DNA from: Crocodylus rhombifer
Taxonomy: Eukaryota; Chordata; Crocodylia; Crocodylidae
Reading direction: 5' to 3'
Assembly: GCA_038503035.1 (NCBI GenBank)
Contig: JAVSML010025180.1
Coordinates: 1-64,000, forward strand
Length of the DNA: 64,000 nt
Every line of letters starts with the position of its first letter. Position 1 is the stretch's first letter. Shown piece by piece: positions 30,401 to 44,100 of this stretch. The position numbers and the translations under genes were made by a program. The notes beneath the pieces were generated by a model, which saw only the letters and a list, made by a program, of their open reading frames with translations, did no database searches and was not told the origin of the DNA.

Positions 30401-33400
30401 AGTACTGAGGAACCCACAAACCCTTATTTCTAACCAAGCCTGAGTATAAAAACTATGCTCATGGTAATCTGACATGAAGGAAAGAAAGCTGCTGAAGATC
30501 ATTCAGGACTCAGATCAAGAACAGCCTTTGGTCAGAGCAACACAAGCAAGTAAAACCTCTCCTTCTGATGACTAGAATGAGAGAGGATCAATTTACATGC
30601 TAATATTTGAAAAAAAATAATAAACCAAGTGTTTTTAATATATTGGTATTCCAACAGGCTTTGCCAGAAGGGGGCCTTATCTCAATCTATTTTTCATAAA
30701 TTGTACCTACTTCTGATGCTCTTATTTCTATAGGCTTACAGATTGAAAGAACTCACCTTCTATTAAATTGAGGTCATAAGTAGAGCTATCAGGCTTGTGT
30801 AGGGCTGGATATGTATTAAAGAGATTTGCAACAAAAGCCAAATTAAGTTTAGGGTTGCCTGCAACCACATCAGCTGGAGTAACAAACTGTCTGCAGCCCA
30901 GTTTGTTTGCTTCCTGAAGCATGCGTTCAGCTCTCTTCAGATCACTTTTCTCCTAGAAAAGGAAGTAAAAACAAATACTGTTTTATTGATTTTTTGGATT
31001 CTTTTTGATATCTCTGGACTCATATCTTCACATAGGACTGTGCATTATTATGCTGTACACTATAAGCACTCAAAGCCCTAAAACACAAAGCAGATCTTTT
31101 CACCGAGAAGCTGTGGTTGATTGTATCAGGGTCCCACTCCAGGGGTGGCTGTGATGTCCCTAGCACCCCCTAACCTCTCACCTTTAATTCCTTTGGGGCT
31201 ATCTCCTGTTCAACTGACCTGCCATGCCTTGATGTAATTATGCTTTTAGAAAAAGGGAGGCTGCCTCAGCGCTCTCCCCAAGTGAGATTTCACACTTGGG
31301 AACACAGCTATCACTGCTCACCTCATTAAGAGCTAATTATGTGGCCTCCTCATCTCCTCTTCTAGCCAAGCACACACCCAAACTTTGCATATGTTACCAA
31401 TCACTCACTCATCATTGGGCATTAAGCCCTATTGTCTACTCCATGGCCCTTCAGCACCTGCATCAACTCTTATTCATACAGGCCTTTAAACCCAGAATAG
31501 TCTCTGCCATTGTTGGGGCCTCCAGTCTCAGGGCCTTTAACTGTCCTGGCCCCTCCTGGGCTATAGCCTCTGTAGATTGAATAATCCTAACCCCAGTTGG
31601 GTTTAGGCTTGCATTCTCTGCCCCTCCTGGGCTCAAGCCGCTGTCTCTGACTGTCTCCAACAAGTTCTGCCTCTCACAGGCTATGGGCCCCTACCTCTAC
31701 TTGTTCTCACACCTCACGGGCTGTGGAGCCCTGGCCCTGCTTCTCATCACTTTGCAACTGTGGCCCTTCTCCTCCACCTTAGCCTCCATCTCTCAGGCCC
31801 TGTCCTTGCTCCTGGGCCAGTTGAGACTTCCATCACCCTTACAGTTTCAATCCCTAAACAGCAATCTTGCCTACCCCAGCTCTGATGTTAGTCAGGAGCC
31901 TTGCTGCAGCCCTTCTGCTTGGAAGCTCTTCTCTTCATGGCTTCTAGATCAAACTACTTGCTCAGCTCAGGCCCTGGGCTTATATCCTGCAAGCCCAGCC
32001 CCTATTGAGTCATGTGGCTCCCTTGATTGACTTCTGCCTCACCTGCAGCCTGCCTTCGCTTAAAGTAGCAGGAGCTCCAAGCTCCCTGCCACACTGATGC
32101 CATTTCGGGATAGAGGGGGCCCACACAAAAGGTATATATGTTAAATGTAATTCTATACACAATTTTCACTATAATAATAAATAATGAGATCTCATTGCCT
32201 ATGTTCAGCAACTCTAAAACACTAGTCTTCCCAGAAGATGTCACTATATCCTTTGTACTTGAATAAACCCATTGTACTCAGAAGCAGAACCAATGAAAAG
32301 GTAAGACAGACTATTCATGGAAAATTTCCCTTTTGGCATAGAAGCATAGGTATACATTTTTGACAAAACATTAAATATTTCAGTTTCAGGTGCTCAGAGT
32401 CCTTTATTTAAAAAGAAAAACATGCCATAGAAATCAGACCATTTTCATTACCAAAAAGAATATTCAACTGAAAAGCTATTTTCTGTCAAAATTATTTTAG
32501 TGTAAACTTTCCAATCTTGTCTTCTCAGCAGCCTCCAAAGGAGAAATGTCATCATAACAACCTAGAATGGCCTTTTAAACATTTCTGTTATTTTGCTTGA
32601 AGGGTTTGAACATGCCAGCACCCTCCATGTCTAATGATTTTTGGAGGGGTCCTTCACAAATTTAAGTGTCATTTTATTCCAGGAATCAGGAGGAGAATAT
32701 AAATCTTCTGCCTAAGGAGGCATACTGACTGAGCTGCAGAGCATAACCATGCAGCTCAGTTAGAATTCTTTGTTGAAGAAGAGGTTTTCCAGAATAACAG
32801 GTTATTCACAACATCCATGGGGCAGAGGAAAGGATGGAACAGGCTGGTTACAAAATATTTTCCCTCTTTTAGTTAAAGCATAGTTCCACTTTGTACAGTG
32901 AAAGGTACATAATTGTGTCTAACACATCCTGGAATTGTACTAAACTCTTGAAGGTATAAAGCTTATGCATCCTTCAAATCATGCTAACCACAAAAGGAAA
33001 TCATGTTCTATAACATCAATGAGGCAACATGTATATCTTTGTTACTTAATGTAGACACAGTTTTAAATCTCAGAATACTTGCATCAAACCCTGAAAGGTC
33101 AATGGCAATGGGAATTCCATGATTGTGGTCTCCTTTGGGTGCAATCTGATTCAGGAGATGGTAGTAGGCTCTTGAATCCTAAAACAAGTAATGCACTTTT
33201 AGAGTATGGGTCAACATTTACTCCTCTAAATACAATATACTATTATTTTTACAGTCTCCCTCAAAGCCCATTGAAAACACTACAATGACTAATGCCACTT
33301 TCAATAAACTCTGGATTAGGCTTTTAGTTAAAATCTGCTTAATCTCTATGGCTACTTTTCTGGAATATTTCTCATAGAAGCCATTCAGTCAAATGACTAT

Positions 33401-36400
33401 GAATAGGAATGACTGCCATTTAGTTAGGCCAATGTTAACAAACTCTTCTTCACTGAATATACTGGCCAACCTCATAGATTACAAGACATTTAAGGCTGCT
33501 GTTAAATTCTAACTTCATCTTTTGATGCTGATGTTACTACATAAGGTGTTCATGAGAAAGACTTAAGACTGAACAATGGAAATTTCATTTTTATGAATCA
33601 GTTCAATACTCATCCATCATCATTTTCACTTTTTAAGAATAGTCTCTTGTCTTAATGAACCAATTGATTGGGACAAAACTGTGTACCAAAACATACCAGT
33701 TAAAGAGATTCAATTATATATTTTGTCAATCATTATTTTTATTTGTTGCAATGCCCAATATGTGTATTTTGTTTCTGTTGTTCCCATAGAAATCAGGCAC
33801 AGAGGCAGAGACAAACTTGTACTCCTGATAAATGTAGCTAATTTAAAAACATGTGCCCTACATACTAAAGGACATTTTGATTAGATGTGCTCTAGTTCAT
33901 TAAAATCAAGTTAATATTGTTATTAATAGGTTCTTCAACATTTTTTGAAGAATAACAATGACTACAAAAATATTTTAATGGTTTATTCTGAAATAATTAG
34001 AAGGAAAGTACCACAGAGATCCACTCATTTATTGCCCATTCAATTTTGATTTTAAACATGCTGTTTTTCTCCTACCGACTTAAAGAAGAGTGAGCAGAAC
34101 TATACCCAAAATGAGATCCCTCCCCAGCTCAGCTAGGTAAAAAGAGACAATTCCAAAGCTTTCTGGGAAGGGATGATGGAAAGCAGTAAGTCTCTGAGTG
34201 GGGTTGTGCTAAATGACCCAAACAGTTTTAAGTACAATTTGTAACATTTTTATTCTTGAATGACAGCTACTGTTTTGATTCATGTGGGAAGTGTTTTGTT
34301 TGCACTGTATATTCCTTGTTGATACATTGTATTAGCAGCTGAACAGGACAATGTGTGATCATAAAATGTACAATTCTAGGATAAATTTGACTAACAAATT
34401 CCTGTAAAAAGTGGATCACTAGCATGTTCCTAATTCCCATCTCTCTCCTTCATTTCTAAACAGATTACATTCTGCCAATATTAGTTTCACTTATTAGAAT
34501 TACAAGTATATACCTTAATGTCCTGACTGAAATTGTTTATTTCCTGCCATCCTGCATTCAACAGATGGTAGTTTACCCAGCGCAGCAACAGCTCTTCTGG
34601 GGAAAGTTTCAGTAACTGCTCCAGGTCTTCCCCTTCATTTAGCAAAGCAATAAGAGCTAAAAGCAAGTTTGAAAGAAAGCTGAATTATTGTTACCAGTGT
34701 CAGAAGGCATTTCATCGCACCTCACACATTTTATGGAACCTGACATTATTTTCCTTCTTACCTTCATTTCTGGAGAGCTCAATATCAGCTAAAAGACCAA
34801 CTTTAATGATCTGCCACACGAGTCCTAATACCAAATGTGGTCTCCCTTCTTGTAGATCTTGTGATCCAATGTTGACTACTGTACAGCCAATAGCTGATGC
34901 AGAATTTAGGGCAAGGTTTATGTTTTCCTATTGAAACATTAATGCTAACAAAATTAATATCTGTCAATATAAACACATGCAAAACAGCAAACACCAGCTT
35001 GGTTATTTTGTGGGCTTTTGACATTGTAAGGAACAGAACAATCTCATCTCAGATTAGTCCTTGTAATGCGCTAGTATGCGCTGCACAAAAGCAGCAGCAC
35101 TAAGACTGGAAAAAGACATCCTCTTTGCAGTGTGATCTAGCTGTGCCATGACTTCACTGATGCCTAGAGATGTCACTGGGGCTGTCATCCTGCAGAGTCA
35201 GTTCTTTGCCCTTCCTGGGGCTTCAGGAGCCCAATCCTGTAGGAAAAGAGCCCCAGACGCTGTACCCCAACTTGGGGTGCATGTCAGCAAGTGAGGGAAA
35301 CTCCCATTTCCAGACATGCTTCCTGTATTGGGGCATGAGAGAATCCTCCTGTAGGGAATTCAAGCATGGAGCAGGGGGAACTCTCAGCATGAAGACCCAG
35401 TGCTTTTCTCATTGCCGCACCCCAGGGCACCATGTGCAAGTGGAGGGGGGACTCCTATGGGAGTTTTCCCCCCTGCATGCATGTGGATGCATGATTCATT
35501 CCAGAATAATTTCCCAAACATGCATTTGCAAGTGCAGAAGGGGGAAACTCCCATAGGGGTCCCCCTACTCTGCTTGCACAGCTGTCCAAATCCACAGGGT
35601 GGCAGCAAGAAAAAGGAGTATCCCCCACCATGTTTGAATCACCTGCAGACTTAATATGTTTCTTCCAGCAAACAGATCCATATTTAGTAAACCATCTTGC
35701 AATTTTTGCTTACAAGGCTGACATGACCTATAAACGTTATCACTATATTTGTTTTTTACTATGATAATTGTGAACCTCTGTACAATATTTTTATAGATTC
35801 ATCTGATTTATCACTATATTTGTACTTGATTGTACTGATCTGATTTATCACCATATTTGTACTTGATTATGTTAATTCTAGGGGTAGGAATAATGCTTTT
35901 ATAATAGTTGGCCCTATTTCATTATTGTATTTGCACTGTTATTTTCATTTAAATTTATATTATTGTTATATGTCTGTTTTTTTTGGGAGCATGGTTTTCA
36001 GCCAGAATCCTTAATAAATTGAATTGAATTGAATTTCCTGCAGGGGCATTCACCCAGGGTGCGCAACTGCCATCACAAAATTTAAGCATTTATGGAGCTA
36101 TAAAGGGCATGACGTCTGTTCGCTCTGCTTCTGTGCCACCCTAAAAAGTTTTAGGGTGGCACAAAGCGGACATCTGTTTTTCATCAGATTTTCTGAGCCT
36201 CATCCTGTGGCTAGAACTGCTTGAGTGGGCCCTTGCTCTCTGCAGAATGCTACTGCTTGCAATACCACTTAATTTGGGCCAAAGTATGTCCGCATGTGTA
36301 GGAACATGTCTGAAGTGCATAAACTCATGCTGATCTGTTTACTACATCCAGTAAATGGAAACTGCAAAGAGAGCATCAAGACTGCAGCTGGACCACACGG

Positions 36401-38118
36401 TGACACTGGAAAGACAACTGCTATTAAAGCAGCAACAGTTTGGAAAAACAAATATATTCTGGCTCTGATAAGTACGCCATAGCCATAGAGAGAGCATAAG
36501 TATATGTACTAGCATCTTTGCTGGCACAGTCTTTGTTAAACAGGCAGAAATTATAAAACACTTTTGGAGGGGAATTTAGAGCCTAATATATCTGAAGCTT
36601 CCTTACATATCATGTTCAATTAAAAGGTCAGCTTTATTCCTTCCAGGTTTTAACTGATTTTTTCCCCTCATTATACTGAAACCTCACAAATTTACCTATT
36701 TCAAATCTGTCCACCTCTCTCCAAACTAAAATATCATTTTCCCAACATTCTTGTGTGAATGCTTAGTCATTAGCTCAGACTTAATAAAACTTTTAGTCTT
36801 TTTTTCTTAGGTCTCTCCACTACTTTCTTTTACTGTGGAAAATACACTTCCCTGCCTGTTACACAGGACAGCAGCTTGGAAATCATCTTTAACACTTAGT
36901 CATCACATCCAAGCTATGCCTAAAACTTACATATTCTTTTTGCATAACATCTCTAAGATATGGCTTGTCCTTGTCAACCACTCCATTAAACCTCTATTGC
37001 TCAAATACTTCTAAAGACTAGGAAAACAGAGCAGGTCAGCTACAACAAATTAAAACATTAGAAATCTGAGAGAAAGGATGCAAGCTCTCTGCGTTTCTTC
37101 AAGGCCTTGTGCAGTTTGAATGTTTCCCCCACAGCACCCAGGCAATGCATGTCAAGCTACTCCATGTGTCAGACCCTTTAAATACATGTATAAAGCTTGA
37201 TTCTCCTCCCGTTTTAAGTCCATAACAAAATCCTCAGTAAAAAAAAGCTGTAGGCAGAGTCTACTGTAATATTTATGACAGAAAAGGTGCAATACTTACA
37301 GAAACAGTGAAAGGCGTGAGTTTCTTCTTGTTAATAACCCTTTCATCAATTGTATCTGGTTGTGATAAGTTAATCATTTTGCTGGGGAAGCAATTAAAGA
37401 ATTCAATTTTTTGAGAAACCAAAACATTACTATTTTTGTGGTAAATCTTGAAATGTTATTTGAAATATTTAAAACATTATGGAAAACTATTCTCTTTTTC
37501 CATTCAAAAAAATTTCAGTGAGGAACCGTTAAGTCTCCATAGATACGAAAAAGTGGAACAGTCAGGTTTATGCTTAGGGAAAACTCTGACCGCATTGTTA
37601 GCGCAGCTCTCAGGAAAAACTCAGCCAACCATAAATTAAATGTATTCAGAATGAGAGACTCTCTATTATCAAAAACATACAACTAGTAACTAACACAGCA
37701 CACTTCTGTAATGCCTTGTTTCTAAAATTCTTTCCTCTAAAAAGGGGTTGTCAACCTTGGGAGTATGCATGGGTGGGTGGGGATGGAGCGCCACCACCCT
37801 GTGCCGCCACCTCCCAGAAGTAGGGCCAGGGAGGGGATGACGGCAATGGCGCCCCTCTGCAGGCTGCACAGGTGCCGCCTAGCCAGTCAGACATGGGGGG
37901 GGGGGAGGGGAGGAAGCTCACGAGGCCTTGCCACCCACCACCCCAAGCTGCCGCTGCTCTGCATGCAATCATTGCCACCGGCCTCCCCCCAGCTCCATGT
38001 CCAGCTGCCAGAAGTACATTTATTAAAAAAGATTGAAAACCCCTGCTATAAAAGGTTGAAAGTCTGTATCCAATCAGTAATAATGTATTAAGCTCTCAAT
38101 ATCCTGGGAAACTGCAGC

Positions 38119-38152
<34 letters not shown>

Positions 38153-41100
38153 GGGACACAATATAAGTTTGTGGTATAGCTAAGAACAGAACTCAGCCCT
38201 TCTGTGTTCCAGCCCTGGGATTTGAACCCTACACAATACTTCTCAAAAGACTTCTAATTATTCCTTTTACTCAGTATATTGGCATATGTAATGTCATGTG
38301 CACTCAAGAAGGTAGAATTTAAAGAGTCTGACATGAAAAAGCCTTCAGCTAGTCAGACTTTACACACACATATACCTTCCCCACATTAAAATTAAAACAG
38401 AAAAATTCTTTGAATAGGTTTGTAACCGTTCATGGCATTCACCGGTGCATCTTGTATGCATGGGTTTTTCTGGCTTTCCTGTCGCTTGGAGAGAGGACAG
38501 GTTGTTGCTGGGATAGACTCTGGAAGGTCCTCAGGGGTTCTTTCCTGCCACGTCTTGCTGGAATAAATTTGTTTAGTTGTGAGGAAGATCATTTGTCCTG
38601 CCTTTCCTGGTACCTTCCTTCAATCTTCCCGTCCGTCTTCCCATTTGGGGCTCCGCCTCCCCTACACCTCACCTAACACCAACCACAGATGTTGTTTCCC
38701 AGTCTCTTAGGTCTGTTTTGGTATAGGTTCTTATACCTTGGTCTGTTGGGTTGTATTAGTCAGATGTTGCCTCATCTGAGTTCCCTAAGGCCATTTGGAA
38801 TCTTGCCTAGATTCCTTCCTGACCTTGGGTTACCTTGCTCCCCAGTATATCTTGCTCCCTCTTCAGTCTGTATTTGCCACAGTTTGGACGTCCATCTCCC
38901 CTTTTCTCTTCAGGTTCCCACTCAGTCCAATCTTGTCCAGAGATGTCTGGAGTCCATGACTCATTTCAGGTAACTCTGTCAACCCTCCTTGGCTCAGCTT
39001 GTTTTCAGAGGCCCCTTCCTGGGGCAGCCAGCATTTCTCCTCCATGAGGCTCTGCTCTGGGCTTCTCTGGGCCCACTGGGGAACCCATTTCTGGTCTCCC
39101 TTGTTTGCCCTCCGCTGAGCTTTTTATCCTGGTTCCAAGGGGCCGGGCAGCAAATCAGCGCCGCACACTGCCATAAAATGCGTCCATGCTGGCACAAAAG
39201 CTGGTCCCAGCTCCTTCTGGACCCGCAGTTCTTTTTTTTATTATTTTTTCTTTTCTTTTGCTGCAGCGATTTTTCCTGTCGCAGCTCCACTCCTGGTTCG
39301 TTCCTGGTTCAATGCGGCATTCTGCTGGCTCCGGTCACTCCCCACTCCAGGTAAGTTTATCCTTGTGGCCTCAAGCCTGCCACAAGGTTATACTTTAAAA
39401 AATTATGCTAAAGAAGGATGTACAAGAAGGGGATTTTCTCCAGTACTAGGGGTTGATCAAAGTATTAATTAAAGAACAAATCTTGGTATTATTGAAAACT
39501 TCCATGTATTTAAACGTAATCAAGACATGACTTTCAGACAACAAAGTTCTCAGCTTTTTCTTAGCTTTAGACTCACCAAAGTAGGATACCATCTGCAAGT
39601 GATTTAAAAAGACTTTCATTTGATGGATTCATGGGAAGAAGATGCTTACAGTCCGGGTCATCTCGCAGAGCTTTATTTATCCAGTTAACAAAAGCAACCT
39701 TTTCTTCTTCTGCAAAATAAATAAATAAATAAAGACTAAGTAGTCTAAGAATGAGAATACCACAGAACACCAGTAGAATAATCTACTAATTAGTATAGGA
39801 GAAGGAAGGTACTATTGAACTGTCCACAGAATGTAATAGTAACACTCTGCCCATAACATAATTATAAAAATATATTATTAACATGGATTACCAGAGTTCA
39901 TTTTCTCTGTACTTATGTTAAAAGGAAGGAAATTACTACATCTGTATTATGATCAACATGAATGCACAGACACGATTGATTTTTAACTTGTTAGAATGTC
40001 AGTATTTCAGTCTGGCCTCTACACTCTGCTTTTCAGAGGCTGGTACCACCTCTAAGAATTTATTGTAAATGACTATGCTATATTAACTTTAGGGAATTTT
40101 TTTTTTTTTTTTTTTTTTACAGGGAGACACTTTTATTTTCACCCCTTGGGAGTTTATGTACAGGATTCATCATTACTTTTGTCTAAGAATCCGTGTCAGG
40201 ACTACAATCAGTCCAGCTACAACATTTGTATCCTTTTCCAAGACTGTGTGTAGTGTTCACTCCTAAGAGTTGACCAGGTTTCAGGAGGGGACAGGCTACA
40301 TAACATGCTGTGGAGAAATATTAAAATAAAGCAATTGATGCTGTAAGAGCAGTACTCAGACAGTATAGAGCTAGCATGTACAAAACTTGCAGTTGACTCA
40401 CGTCCAGAATGTAGACTCTGAATTCAAGTTCTAAGCACCACAGGAAGCCAAGCATACAAACAGAGCTGTCATTTATTATGTTTGTAACTCCAAAAAAAAA
40501 AAAAAAAAAAAGAATCTTGTTAAAGGACTCAGTCCTGAAAGGCATTAAGAGGTCAGACTGATCCAACATTTAGGATCATGGGGCACTGACAGATGTGGAA
40601 AAAAAAATGCACTCTACTGCGAGCAGCAGCATGTTACTTTGATCCAGCTCCTCAGTGTCTAGAGACATCAGGAGCTTCAGTGGGGCTTTTTGGTGCTGTT
40701 AGCTAAAGTTGATTCAAGCAGCTATTAGATAAGTGCCAAAATGCACCCCACTAAAGTGCCCAGTCTCTACAGATGTTGGGAAAGGTGGGTTCAACTAAGG
40801 AACTGACTCTTCTGGGCATGTGTTAGGCTTGGCGTGGGAGCATACCGAGTTTAAAATAAAGCACCATTTTGTTCCTCCCCCACCCCATCTGCAAGCAGCC
40901 ATGGTACTACTCTTAGAAATACATGCAAGCATATGCTTCAGTTCTTGCTTTTTAAGAGGACTTTTCTGCTTAGGGTCATAGTACTTACCACCTCTCTAGT
41001 CTCAAGCTCTAAACAGCAACCATCATCATGAAATCTATTCAACTAACATAACAGTCTTTTCAAGTACCAACCTCTGTCCTGCCCTGAAGTCCCCTCCCAT

Positions 41101-44100
41101 TTTTATGGTTTTTATCATAACATTTTCCTACATTTAAAAATTGTCTTTCTTTCCTCATTTTCTATAGGAAGGATCCACACAAACAATGGAAGAACTGAAC
41201 AATAAACCCAAACCCATATTTATACAAGCACCATTGTGTATATATATGTTAGACAAATAGTTGCACAGTTAATGTTCTGTACCTGCAGTTGCCTGCATGT
41301 ACGCACACACAGAGCATTGAGATGAAGTCATGTGCATATCTAAGCATATAATCAGCAGGTAGGGAGAATAACTATTCAGAAGACAGAGTTTAACTGAAAT
41401 AGCATGAAATTAAGAAAGAAAATATAGATTAGGATGAGCAGTGTAAATCATCGTCTAGGAGTGATGAAGTTACTGTTACTTGGTACTTTTAGAGCTAGAC
41501 TGAAAGAAAGTTAGAAAATGTACAACCCTGTATTGACAGAAAGAAGGGTTAGATCTAATAGGACTGTTCTCCTCTACAAAGTCTGCAATTCCATGATACC
41601 ATCAACTGTTTTTAATTCTAGTTCTGCACCATAGAAAAGAAAATGGGGATTCTCTTTTCTAAACACTACATGAATATGTAAAAAACAAAACAACAAAACT
41701 CCACATAATTAAAAAAGTAGATAATCAAAATAATCACAGATTAGTTACTGAAACATTCTACAAAATTACATTAATTATGGTTATTCATTAATTTTTACTT
41801 GTAACCAGAGTTCTGTTTTCATTTTCTGCTCTGGCAAAAATTCAGACTTTCTTCCTGGTGCAGCCTGAAACCATAAACAAGAAAACTAAACACACACAAT
41901 GACTCTTAACATAGCAGAGTAAAGAGTCCTGCTACCTCCACTGGTCTGCTTTAGAGAACATTTTTTAGAATGTATTTTTGCTTCTTTCTTCTTATTGCAA
42001 AAGACACAGGTTTTTGGGTTTTTCTTGTTTGTTTTTTTACCTGAATAAGAATGCTGGGTCCCCTCACTGGAAATTGGTGAAGTTCCTCCAATTGCTGTAA
42101 TACCCTGTTTCTTGTTTATTGATTTTCGGAATGTTTTGCTAACATCTTTACTTTTCAGTTCCTGAATAATCTGCAATAGAACATAGAAGAGAAAGCTTTT
42201 CCTCACTGAATGTAAACTTACAAGGACAATTTAACATTAAGCTCACCCAATTCCTGGGTACTGATAACTTTTGATTCCTTTTTCAAAAAGAATACCGTAT
42301 CAATACCATCAAGGTAGATTTAGTTACTATTCAGCTACTACGTTATGGAAGTCTGTTGGCTGGATGACTAGCTAAGGTTTTACCCTTACAAAGTTATATA
42401 ACTTATTCAAATATATTCACAACAATATACAGATCTTTTAATAGATTTTTTGGTGGATTAAAAAATTAAAAAAGAAAGAGAGGGAGTTGATTTATTTCTC
42501 AGTGCACAAGTCATACAATACTAGCACCAAAAAATCTTGTAATATGAAGGATATTATCAAATCTTACCAAAAATATGAAAATTATCAGATAAATCTGATA
42601 AATATACAGCATAGGCTGAAAGACAAATGTTTATCATTCAGTTAGTTGGGCAAATTAAATTATTCTGTAGAAACACCAGAAGACCCTAGATAATTGCAAA
42701 AAGTTTATTGTTTCAGCAGCAATAATCATTTTGCATTCAATCTACAGTGTTTACAAGAGCAAGGAAAAAAAATCAATCTGAAACTGTGCAATTCTTTCAA
42801 AAGAACACTCCAGCCAGTGACTTACACACAGAATACCACAAACCCTTAGCATTAATTATTTATTAAAACCAGGCCTAAATAGGGCACAGCAATTCAGCAC
42901 AATGGTATAGGCATCTTGTGTCACAAACAATTCAAGGACTCAATAGTTCTTGAAGGTGAGGGGATATACTGCTTCCTTTCAGAAAGTAAAAAAAAAAAAA
43001 AAAAAAAGAATCGTCTGAACTAGCTCTGAGTTCATCTGGACTAAATTGAACCTGCTAAGTAAAACAATAATGCAACAACTAGAAACAGAATACTACTTCT
43101 AACTAAAACTGCAAGGGGAACTGAGTGAGTTAACGTAATTATCCAAAGTCAAAGTTGCTTGGGATACCAAGTATGTATCTTTATTCTCAGAAAATACCAG
43201 AGGATCTTAAATGACCATGAGTAATCACAAACCCAGTTTTACATCTGCCCTGAAAAGCAATATCTCAGTACTAGGGTCTTTGCACTGCTCTGGCATGTTT
43301 GTTCAGTGATGACTCGGTGATGACAGACGGAAGACTGCTATACAACTCAGATATCTATTATTTACATTTTCCTTTATGGTACCCATCCAATTACTAAACT
43401 AGCCAAGTCCTGCTCTGTTTTAGAGATTTCAGGAAGTAACAGCAATTGAGAAATAATAATGACAAGGAAGTCAAGCACCATTCTTTGATTCTTTTTACAG
43501 GGGTGTAAGTTGTAGCCGTGTTGGTCTAAGGACATAGGCAGACAAGGTTCTTTGGGTAAATCTGATATCTTTTGTTAGACCAACTAAAAATTGAGTTGGT
43601 TTAATAAAAGATATCAGATTTGCCCTAGACCCTTGTCTGCCTTAGTTCTTTTTATATTCTTTTCCAAAAATGGAACCCAGAGGGCACAGCAAAAACTAAA
43701 GAGAACTCCATATCATATAACTGCAGGGTAAAAATCTTATGTTATTTAAAATATATTATTACATTTATTACTATTAAATAGAAATAGCAGCCATGGATCT
43801 GAGCCTATTATGCCCAGGCACTGGACAACATGCACAGAAACAGTCCCTGCCATCTACAGCTAGATGCAGAGACATGAGGAATGTAGTTTAAAAAAAAAAA
43901 AAAACCCCACCACACACCAAAAAGAATGTCCTGGGAAAATAGCATGACTCTAGCACACCAGCTGCCTATTTGTTGCTTTGGAAAAGGTTATATGCTGATA
44001 TAATATAACATGCTACAACATCTCAGCATTATGCTAACTATTTGAATAAAAAAGATTATTTTAGTTTCCTTGACAAGCTTATGTTGGAGTGGTCAATATC

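Noticed and set aside
31683..32030. 115-codon leucine-rich open frame resembling a membrane protein
   Set aside because: It falls inside the probable solo LTR. Hydrophobicity follows from its CT-rich composition.
38989..39354. Possible exon of an unknown gene in PLS1 intron 5
   Set aside because: Leu/Pro/Ser-rich translation of a pyrimidine-rich repeat-like block, no domain, overlapping frames, and no matching neighbouring exons.
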